Below are positions 47,476 through 57,278 of a stretch of DNA of 64,000 bases, one piece after another. Below the pieces are notes generated by a model. That model was not told the DNA's origin. It was given only the letters and a program-made list of their open reading frames with translations, and made no database searches. The stretch's first letter is position 1; every line of letters begins with the position of its first letter. The stretch lies in NCBI GenBank assembly GCA_015680905.1, contig CM027378.1:83357501-83421500 (forward strand). Reading direction: 5' to 3'. The translations under genes were made by a program, and so were the position numbers. This DNA is from Coptis chinensis (Eukaryota; Streptophyta; Magnoliopsida; Ranunculales; Ranunculaceae).

Positions 47476-47936
47476 ATATTAATATTAAAGCTCCCACAAG
47501 GGGTATTTTTCTAGCTCTCTTAAAATTCCACATCATCAACTCCTATTAAAACGAGAATTCTTCTCCTATTGAAAAAAAAAAATCTAACATTTTTAATTAA
47601 AACGGGAATCATTCTCCTATTATAATGAAAATTCCTCCCCTATTGAAAAAGAAAAATCTAACACTTCTAATTAAAATGAGAATTATACTTCTAAATTAAA
47701 ATGGGATCCCTCCCTCAATTAAAAAACAGGTTTTTAAAATTTAATTAAAATAATTTGTTGAGAAGTTAAAATGGGTTTTTAAAACTTGATTAAAATAATT
47801 TGTTAAGAAATTAAAACGGGTTAACGACGAAAATATGAATCACGATTTGTTAGAAAATTTATATATGTATAGTTATGATTGTTGAATAAGTTTTTAAAAG
47901 AGTCGGTGGTGCGTATGCACGGGTCTACTTTCTAGT
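47476..47936 (+). mobile_element. Helitron-like element B, head-to-tail with A
   Basis: Shares AAAGCTCCCACAAGG near its start with element A. It ends GTGCGTATGCACGGGTC, then TACTTTCTAGT; GTGC and GCAC pair as the 3' hairpin. It starts where A ends. Confidence 0.75.
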
Positions 47937-48022
47937 AATAACAGAAAGTCCTCGAGTCCGAATTTGTTCACCAGCACTTTTGATGGTGGAATTCACCAGC
48001 GCCATAATTGCCCCAACAAATA

Positions 48023-48124
48023 GTTACAAATAAAAAGAGACTCTTTTTTTATTTTTTGATTTATTTTAAACTACAAAAAATATTCTAATAAACCAATATG
48101 GAAATAACAATTTTTCCCACGATT
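48023..48124 (+). repeat. Left TIR of FAR1-type MULE
   Basis: Reverse-complement match to 55866-55967 with about ten differences by eye. Confidence 0.9.
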
Positions 48125-48359
48125 TGTCTGGTTGTCTTGCTTCTCTCCAAAACTCTCTTCTCTTCTTTCCCAAACTGAAAACTCCCCTCTCTCCTCAATA
48201 ATTCCTCTCTCTCTCTCTCTCTCAATAACTACTTTTTGTCCCAACATTGCACTTCTAGCTTGTTCTTTTTGTAGTAAAATAAAGATTTCGGTCTCGCAGT
48301 GGGGAAATCTACTAAGGAGAAATATAATCTGTGAGTTTAAGGCGAGCTCAATGCGTCTT

Positions 48360-50270
48360 CTTGGAAGAGAGATGGGAGAAGAAGGGGGAAAGAGGAATAA
48401 GAGTTCTGAGGATGAGGATGAGGATGATTTAAGTATGGATGGAGATGAGTCGAGTTTTATTTTTTATTCTAATGAAGGAATGGGGAATGATAATAATAAG
48501 GTGGAGTAGAATTCTAAGAATGGTGATGGGAGTAGTTCGAATGCGAATGGTATTATTACTGGTGGTGGAGATCAGAAGGGGAAGAAAAAGGGGCCTCCTG
48601 CTATGAATCTGATGGCTGAAAGACGTGGCAGGAAGAAGCTTAATGATAGGCTTTACATGCTGTGGTCTGTTGTTCCCAAGATCAGCAAGGTGAGTTTCTC
48701 TATGTTTGTACTCTTGTCATCATGAATTTAATGTTTTTTTATTAATCTTAGTGTTGCTGTTTAAGTATTTGTCTTTCAAATTATATTTTAATTATTGTTT
48801 CCCATTAATTAGTTTATTTACTATGTTAATCCTTTGGAGTTGAGGATGCTAGTGGATTGTAGTGGTTCATAGGTTTTATGTATTCCATTTCAAACTTGTT
48901 TTGGTGTTTATAACAGTTTTCATTCTTTAAAACTGATAAATTGATCTTCTACCAAATGGTTTATGAGTTAGCTCCACATGAGTAAATAGGATTTATTAGG
49001 CGCTTTCTATATTTTGTTAGGGTTTTTTAGCTTGAGCAATTTATCAAAGACTACATAATCAAGGCTATACAGGATGGTCAAATATACCTAGGATACTAAA
49101 GAGTAGATAAGAACTGAAGGAGTAATTGAAAATTCTTGCTTGACTCAGTAAAAATTTGTCTTGAGTTTGATAAAGGCTAGCATGATTTTGTATACAATTG
49201 ACATTGTTTTACACAACATGGAGTTTAAATTGTAGCTGAGCAGAAGCCACTATCTTGGTTGCTTTGCAAGACCAATTTTGTGTTTCTTTTTGTTTGTACT
49301 TCGACGATATCATTATGACATTGATTTTTAATGATCTTGCATTTCGGACAGATGGATGGAGCTTCTATGCCTGGGATGTGATTAAGTACTTGAAAGAGCT
49401 TCTGCAAAGGATTAATGACCTTCACAATGAGCTAGAGTCTACACCTCTTGGATGTTCACTTCCTCCTAGTACAAGCTTCAACCCCTTGACACCGACTCCA
49501 CCTACTTTACCCTGCCGTGTCATTGTGTCAAGGAGGAACTTTGCTCGAGCTCAGTCCCGAGCCCGAATAATCATCCTGCAAGGGTAAAATTTTGATCAGG
49601 CAGTGGAATCACTCAGTTGCCTTCTTTTAGTGGAAGTCCTGGTTCTTAATTTAAATAAGTTTGCCAAGCACTTATGCAAGTGGAAATGACAAATGGGTGA
49701 ATGCCTGCTTTAGTTAGCTTCATTGATCCATCTTATTACATTTTACTTCTGTCTTTAGATGATTAAGATAATTTAGTTGAGTCTGAAACTCATAACTAGG
49801 ATCTGTTAATATTATTCCTCATAGTACACCATGTGAAGTAAACTTTCTGTTTTATGTAGTTATTTATTTTCTTACTCATATATGAGAATTTCATTGCTCT
49901 AAAATCATCAATATTACAGCAATAAGTGCAATTTGTTAGGTTCCCCTCTTTCTTTGTTTCGGTTAATTTTCATCCGTTTTTCTTGCCAATAAAATTTTCT
50001 GTTTGCATCACTTGCTGAAACCTCACTGATCACTCGTTATTAATCGATTATACGAGAGAAATCTTAGTCGTAAATATTTACTTTCTTTGCACTTTTCAGG
50101 TGGAAGTTAAGATGAGAGAAGGGAGGGCTGTCAACATCCACATGTTTTACTCTCAGAGGCCAGATCTCTTGATATCCACCATGAAAGCTCTCTATGATCT
50201 TGGGCTAGACATCCAGCAATCTGTCATCAGGTGTTTCAATGGATTTGCTCTGGTTGTTTTTCATGCTGAA
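48360..50270 (+). pseudogene. ICE1: ICE1/SCREAM-like bHLH gene fragment
   Basis: Three exon blocks with GT-AG borders. Exon A (to 48689) has a Ser/Asp-rich stretch, then [20 protein letters not shown] and [17 protein letters not shown], the bHLH of the ICE1/SCRM family. Exon B (49352-49583) has [19 protein letters not shown], then the [19 protein letters not shown] region. Exon C (50100-50270) has [20 protein letters not shown] and [13 protein letters not shown], the C-terminal ACT-like domain. Intact ICE1 controls cold response and, with SPEECHLESS-type partners, stomatal fate. The first ~300 residues and the last exon are missing. There is a stop at 48507, a 1-nt loss near 49375 and an 8-bp insertion near 49515, and two basic or helix Arg positions read Gly and Trp. 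The gene was copied with introns, so at DNA level. Confidence 0.93.
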
Positions 50271-50528
50271 GTAAGATTCCTACCTTCATCTTTTCTTGAT
50301 TCTACTAAGCATGCTAAATATGAGACCGCTTAGTTCATTCTTGTCTCTTAAGACCTGGCCAATTGTCCCAAAAGCCATCCTGAAATTTGGTCGTTAACTC
50401 CCGTTATTTTTGTCCTTATTTTAGAGGGAACCTAAGTTATCTTAGCCATTACAATCTATTCGCAAATTCATTGGATGCACTCATGGTGCATAATACACAT
50501 TGACGACCCTGCTCACCCTTTTCTAAAT

Positions 50529-50617
50529 GGATCTTTAGCTTAAAAGGTAAAGCGATTGGGATCAAAATGCGGCACATACATATCCCAAGAGATGGTGGTT
50601 CGAATCCACTAAGATCC
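50529..50617 (+). tRNA. tRNA-like structure (pseudo-tRNA or SINE head)
   Basis: A 7-bp acceptor (GGATCTT / AAGATCC) and a 4-bp D stem (GCTT / AAGC, loop AAAAGGTA) are perfect. The 5-bp T stem has one G-U pair around the invariant loop TTCGAAT, and a B-box GGTTCGAATCC is present. TTGGG/CCCAA closes the anticodon arm, but its loop is 23 nt, so an intron or degeneration is needed. Position 8 is T, and the variable loop is 5 nt. It may be the head of a tRNA-derived SINE reaching an A-run near 50791-50797. Identity cannot be assigned. Confidence 0.45.
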
Positions 50618-51578
50618 TTAGACTCGAAAATCGATGCCAAATTAGTATTGGTTCCATGTATTGGTTTCTTGTGTCTTTTCCTCCAAGTTGTGCTGTAAAT
50701 TTCTTGGGTGGAAGAAGGATCTAGGACTGAGCCTATGTATTGTTTGCTTCCACTACTCGAGGCTTCTTGTTTGGCTACTGTACAGTTGTTGAAAAAATAG
50801 AGATTTCTTAGATATCAAATTAACTATACTTTACCAATCAAAAAATAAAATAAATATTTCTTCCTTACTTCTCTCTAGTCCTGCTGTGGATTCCAAGCAT
50901 CAACTATTACCTCTGAAGTTATTTTTGATTGTTTAGATATGCTGACATTGGTTGGCTTTATCCTAATGTGTGATACCATCATAATATTTCAGTTCATGTA
51001 TTTCGTTTGCTAAAGACATTTTTTTTCAACTTTACCGTCTATTTCCAACAGTGCAGCTCACAATCTTCTCATTAATTCCAGGCAGTTAAAGCCCAAATCT
51101 CGATTATTCTCATTTTATATCACTTCCATTGGCCTTTCATCCTAAGCTGGTAGATAAGCTTATTAGTTTTCAGAACTCTATCTTTGGGAGCCGATTGATT
51201 CTAGTAACCGCTGACGACTTCTCGTTTTTATCGAAAATCATCGATCGCGTTTTGGCGCTTTGATCTTTCATTGTACTATGCATGTTTCCTATTGGTGACC
51301 AAGTAACATTAGTGCGTATAAGAAGTTGGGTGCTCAGTTACTACAAGGAATTAAGAGCTGCCATTCAAGAGAATAAGAGCTCAGAAAGCATATGTATATG
51401 AAATTAGGCATTGACTTAAAAACCAAAGTAATACATTAAAACATATGAAAGTATTCACTTGCTTAAAACCAGAGTAAACAAAAGTAAACATAACCCCTTC
51501 GAAGGAAAAAAAAATTAATGTCTGCATAAAATTATTCTCTACTTCACATATATGCGTATTCCCTGTGACGTCCGATTA

Positions 51579-54500
51579 CTAAGCCCTTGAAGAGTCTTGA
51601 AAATCTAATCTACGGACCGGACCTCCTGGATATGTTGGCATGTAAAACATTGGTACAAGACCTTTGCTTGGAATGTAGGATTGATTCGTATCCCGGTCAG
51701 TGGTTAAAAATAATGGTCTATCACTTTCTTGTTGACGATTCACTTGTGAAGCACCATCGATGCCATACATCATTGGGTACCCCGTCATATAAGCTGGTGG
51801 ATAAATTCCTTGCTGCATAAGTGACATCTGATTTGAGTTCCATAGTGGTTGGTGAGAAAAACCACTTGAATCATGTATACAAACATTTGGATTACCACAT
51901 ACCTAATATGTATCGTGCTGAAAAATTAAAAAAATTCAAGCTACACACACAAGTTTTAACCTGTGAAAATTGATGAACATTTGAAATACCACCGTCGTGG
52001 TTTGGTTTCATTGGTGGTTGGTGTGTCAAAGACTCCTGTACAATTATGAATGTCAACAATATGTAGCCATCCAAGTGTTTACCTAACACAAATAAACACT
52101 AGCAAGAAAAAAAATAGTTATATAATCTTTCATACCATACCTGAGTAGCATTTTGAACATCAAAATTGTTTGGGTTACTTTGCTCGTGTTCTTGTGTCAT
52201 GGTTGCATTTTCTTCTTCAGTACCTGCAAAACTCACAATGTTAACGTGACTGAACACTACTACCTATTCTTTTTCCTTTTTCTGGTGAACAATGTATAGG
52301 AAAAAAATATTTTAAAAAAAATAAATTCATACTAATACAAACTTTTTTGCTTGGATTGAACGCTTTTCTTTCGTGTGTTCCTCTCGATAACACCCCTCTT
52401 TCTTTTTGACGAGCCTCGGTTCTGCTTCAATTTTGGTGCTCTCAGCTGCACATCATCATATGAGTCTTGTGGTGGATCATCAATATCTAATGTGTTTTTT
52501 TGTGAAGCTCCCTGAGGATGTTTCATCTCTAAAATATCTAAGGCTTCCAATTCCTTGTCGAGTTCTAGCATCTTTGACTTCCCATACACACACAAAGAAT
52601 CTGGCTTTGCACCAATAGCAATAACATTCTGTGAAATATGTGACAACTCACTGTAACGAGTTGTTGTTGATGGATCCAAGCCACCTTGAATAGCCTCCCC
52701 GTATGCATCGTAGATAATTTCATTTATGCAATCTTTTGACCATCTTTTCAAATAATAACAAGAATGCAGACTTGTGAAATCCAATTCATGAAACAACTTT
52801 AATGCGTGAGAGCAAAGGATACCTTGGAATTCGAATTCTCTACACGAACATTGCACGGTTTGTTCTGATTGCACATATGTCACTGTACGACAATGATCCT
52901 TTCTGTCATTTCCCCTCTCCTTGACATTGTAAATTTTAGTATTTCCATCGTCTGATTCCTGCACTAAACGAAGGTTAAAAAGTTTAGTATACTCTTGCTA
53001 GAAAATACTAAACATCTTTCTTGTATATTTTTTCGATGCCTCTCTCTCAATAGACCAAGTAGACAATAAGTTTGGTGCGATCTGTGTAGACTTAGTTTCT
53101 GTTACTCATTCGTTCTCACGAAGATGGTCCACAACTTTTGAATATTGATCAACAAACAACCGAAAAATGAGAGTATTTCCTAAATATTGTTTAAGAAATG
53201 CATTGATGCTTTCGCTTCTTTGAGTTGTTGTCATACCGACACAAAAAAAAATGTGTGCATATACTTGTGCCCACTTTTGGCATGATTTGTACAAATTCAG
53301 CAACCAAAGATTTTCTTCCAACCCATATTCTTTAAGCATGGACGCCCAACTATCTTCAAATTCACTAATTGTCTCTGGTTCATAAATGCATTTTGTGAAC
53401 TGCTTAACAATTTTCTTAAACTCACCAAGTTTTCCTAAATTCTGTAAAGCATTCATACGTAAGTGCCAAAGACAAAGCTGATGACTAGTTTCAGAGAATA
53501 CCACCTCAATCGCATTAGAAATGGTCATAGCCTGATCAGTAAATATAGTTTTTGGATGCTTCCCACCCATTGCTTCCAAGAATGTCTCAAACAACCAGAT
53601 AAATGATTTTGTGGTTTTGTCACTTAATAATCCGCACCCAAAAATAATTGTCTGCCCATGAATGTTGATACTAGGGGTGGGCAATGGGCCGGGTCGGGCT
53701 AGCCCGGCCCTAAACATTTAAAGCCCTTCAAATATTAGGGCCGGGTCGGCCCGACCCTAAAGTCAGCATAGGGTCAGGGGGTCGGGCCGGGTCACAAGTC
53801 TAAACCTCAAGCCCTTACCCTACCCTAAGCCCTCTTTAAAGGCTTTAGGGCCGGGCTTTAGGGCCGGGCCTATATATTTTCTTTTTTTTTACTACATCAA
53901 TTTTAAAACTCATTTATATTACAAAAATGTACAATAATCTACAAACTCAAAGTCCAACCAATCTAGTAATAATCAGTATAAGTCCAAAATTTTAAATGCA
54001 CATCCACAATCTAATGAACTCAAGTACATCGAGAGTTCGGAATTTGTTCTTCCTTGTACTCAAACCTCACTAAAATTACATTTTAAATTGAAATACATAG
54101 ACAAATAATTATATTATCATTTTAAAGGAAGAAGTAATAGATATAAAGAAGAAACATAATAGTTTTGGTTAAGGGTCATGGAAGTTGTTAAACTATTTGT
54201 AATATCATAAATTATTTCTATAATAGATTCAAACAAATATAATATTACCTTTCTTCTAATTTAAAAGTGATTCAAGCTTTCTATATGGAAATGAAAATAT
54301 TGGCTTTTGAACAAGTGATGGAGAAAGGTTTGAGATTACAAATGTCATTTTTCTGACAAAGGTTGTTTTTGGTTTTCTATGTTACAAATGTCCGGCTCAG
54401 ATTTTTTCCTTTAATGGTGTGGAAGGAAATCTTTAGTTTTAGACTTGGCTTGGATGTGAATAAAAATATAATTTATAAGAAATAAGTGAGAAAAAGAAAT

Positions 54501-55730
54501 TGAGAATAATAAGTTATGGACTTTGACTTGATGATCAAAGGAATAAAGTCTTATTTTTTTATTAGACTAGTGCTCATTGTTCTTCATGGCTGTTAAGTTG
54601 ACAAGTTTTTGTTATATAAGACAAGTTATTGGAAGTACCCTTGGGTGTAAGTGATAAATTACAAAGGACAATGTTATTTTAATTGAAAATATTTAACAAA
54701 GAGTTTGACAATTATGGTATGTGTATTTATAGTGAAAGTGTGAAACAGGGCCGGTTAGGGCTTGGTTAGAGTCGGGCTAATGAGGGCTGAATTAGGGTCG
54801 AGCCTATGTTTTAGAATCTTAGCCCTAGCCCTGCCCTAGAAGGCATTAGGGCCGGCCCGGCCCGGCCCTAAACTCTGTGAGGGCTTTATAGGGCTTAGGG
54901 TCGGGTCGGTGAGGGCCGGGTTAGGGTCGTTAGGGCCAAATTCCCACCCCTAGTTGATACCCACAAATGGCGCACACATCATATGATAATTATTTGTTTT
55001 AAAGGTTGTGTCGAAAGCAATTGCATCACCAAACAACCCGTAGTCTCGTCTTGCCTTTGCATCACAAAAGAATAGTGTTGTTATTTCATTCTCTTCGTTG
55101 TACCGAATAGAATAAAAAAAGAATTTGTCTTCTTTCTTTTTCTCTCTGAAGTAGTTAAGAAGACATTGTGTGTCTCCTTTTTTCAAAACTTTCTCCGCTC
55201 TTTCTGTAATAGATTATTCAAATCACTCCGAGTGTAATCTAGATATTTAGCCCCTCCAGCTTCTGTAAAAGCATAAGCATGAATTTGACTTGGTTTTAAT
55301 CCTGCTGAATGCATTTTCTTCACCATTTCTTCTTGAGAGTCGTATGATTTGTGAGACCTCAATAAATTAGAATTCATTGGGGGCACGAGATCGTGACTAT
55401 GTTCACTAAAAAACTTAGTCAAAACATATTTTTCATTCTTCAGCCTAATCTCGAATTCCGCCAAACATCCAAATCGCCTTTCCTATTTTTTTTTCAGGCG
55501 TTTTTATCTTTTTCTTCGCATGAACAACAAAAACAACACTTTATTATTTTTTTAGAATCCGAACGACCACTGTTTGATCTTTTAATCCTTACACTAAACC
55601 CAACAGCTCTTGCATAACTGTTATAGTAATCATTAGCCTCTTTTATACTCTCGAATGTCATTCCAAGTACAAGACTCACATCATATAATGGTTTATTTGA
55701 TTGTTCTCCGGTTTCCCTTTCATGTTCCAT
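51579..55730 (-). pseudogene. FAR1/FRS-type MULE transposase, broken
   Basis: Start at 55730: MEHERETGEQSNK, then GMTFESIKEANDYYNSYARA, the FAR1 DNA-binding N-terminus. After a frame change in an A-run come RFGCLAEFEIRL and SEHSHDLVPP. Then comes the DDE region: DYGLFGDAIAFDTTFKTNNY (first Asp), the hAT insertion, GCGLLSDKTTKSFIWLFETF, PKTIFTDQAM (second Asp), and LCLWHLRMNAL. The SWIM zinc finger CSCREFEFQGILCSHALKLF is at about 52800-52860. A C-terminal exon at 51579-51827 follows an intron. FAR1-family proteins derive from such transposases. At least three frameshifts plus the insertion make this copy inactive. Confidence 0.92.
53672..54952. mobile_element. Non-autonomous hAT element (1.28 kb)
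   Basis: Ends are TAGGGGTGGGCAA... and ...TTCCCACCCCTA, with the 8-bp duplication GTTGATAC on both sides (53664-53671, 54953-54960). Subterminal regions repeat GGGCCGGG and CGGCCC words. No transposase frame is present. It interrupts the FAR1-type transposase between VGIN and IHGQ codons. Confidence 0.95.
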
Positions 55731-55865
55731 CTTTAATTACTAACAGAGAAAAAATATAGAAAAGTATAGGAGTGGAGAAGATGAAGAATGAAAGAAGGGT
55801 GGGAGAGAGAACGAAAGTTGGAGGGAAGTGGGAGAGAGAGAGAGTACGCAATGATTTGAGGAGAA

Positions 55866-55967
55866 AATCGTGGGAAAAACCGTTATTTCCATATTGGTTT
55901 ATTAGAATATTTTTTTTTAGTTTAAAATAAATGGAAAAATAAAAAAAGAGTATCTTTTATTTGTAAC
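55866..55967 (-). repeat. Right TIR of FAR1-type MULE
   Basis: Inverted partner of 48023-48124, ending ...TTTTATTTGTAAC. Confidence 0.9.
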
Positions 55968-56765
55968 TAGGGGTGTTCATGGTTTGGTTGTGGGTTGGTT
56001 CTTATCGGTTTTGGTTCTAGGTCTATTTTTATTGGTTCCTATCGGGTTCGGTTCTTTCGGGTTTTTTCTTATATTTTGAAAACTCGGACCCATACCCATT
56101 AATTAAGTCAGTTCCGATTCGGGTTTCGGTTCCTTCTCGGGTTATACATTTTTATTGCTAAAATTATATTTTTTAGTTATATAACCGATATAAAAGTTGG
56201 TTTACAGCGACTATAACAATTGTCATCAATATTTTTGTCCTCTCATAAGAAGTAATGGTCCTAAATTTAATAATAGTATTTGAAAGTTATCTAAAAACTT
56301 TAAATACATTCTCATATATTATATGTATGCGTATATTTTAAATAGAACATATGTATATTATACTATACGTAATGCGTCATATATAGAATAAATACCACGT
56401 GTACCACAATTGTTAGTTAGCATTGCACGTATTCGTTATCTAATATATATACATGTAATATATCAAGCACGTATACGTAAATATTATTGTTAATATTTAT
56501 AATACATATATTTAATGTAATATTATAAAAAAAATGCATTTAATAACACATATTCACTATTATGCTAAATGTTATATATATTTAGTATAATTTTATACCT
56601 AATAAATATGGACTATATATAATAATAATGTTTGGGTTTGTCTTTATTTAGTGTAATATAATACTAAATTCTATATAATCGGTTTCGATTTCGGTTTGGG
56701 TACCCATCGGTTTTTTATTATTCGGTTCTAACGGTTTCGATTTTTTATCGGTTCGGTTCTTAAAG
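55968..56765. mobile_element. hAT-like fragment, one end only
   Basis: Starts TAGGGGTGTTCATGG, the usual hAT-type terminus, and is rich in GGTTCGGTT and ATCGGTT words near both edges. The matching right terminus (CACCCCTA) and an 8-bp duplication were not found, so it is truncated or its end has changed. The right border is approximate. Confidence 0.55.
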
Positions 56766-57278
56766 ACCCATTTTAAATGGGTCTAATATTTTAGGACCCA
56801 GAACACTAAATAGTTTCGGTTGAATTCCACCAGCAAAAGTGGTGGTGAACAAATTCTGGAAAGTCCTGTGTGTTTTACTTAAGGGTTTTCCCATTACTTC
56901 GGCCATCTTGTCAGCTAATTCAACTATACCAATTAAAACAGTCATTACGAAAAGAGACGTCATTTCCTACGGATGATGCATTAAGTGAGATGAAAGACGT
57001 GGACTTTAAATATTCACTCATTTATCAATTTTTAAATCGTTTTCCTTTCAAACAAAGAATATAAATACAAGAAAGCAACGTGTCGGCTCAGGGTATAACG
57101 CAGTTAGATAAAAACACTCCCAGTGAAGCGGAAAGATGCCCAAAAACGAAAAAATCTCTCTCTCACCTCAAAAAAATTGACGGTATATAGAGAAACAAAG
57201 AAAAAAAATCTACACTAGATCTTCATCTCCTCTCTCTAAAATCCCCTAGATTTCCAGTCAGTTTGAAACAACAACAAT

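Larger units (their letters stand above)
48023..55967. mobile_element. FAR1/Jittery-type MULE with captured ICE1-like gene fragment
   Basis: TIRs of 102 bp (48023-48124, 55866-55967) begin GTTACAAATAAAAGA and end at CCCACGATT. Both contain AATAAACCAATATGGAAATAAC. Between them lie a minus-strand FAR1-type transposase (51579-55730, split by a hAT element) and, next to the left TIR, an intron-containing bHLH fragment. A 9-bp duplication cannot be confirmed: the right edge is joined directly to a hAT-like end at 55968. The element would be about 6.7 kb without the hAT insertion. Confidence 0.88.

Noticed and set aside
56760..56963. Minus-strand 67-codon frame between the hAT-like fragment and PEAPOD
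   Set aside because: No domain or splice context recognised. It may be part of an unknown gene, but support is too weak.
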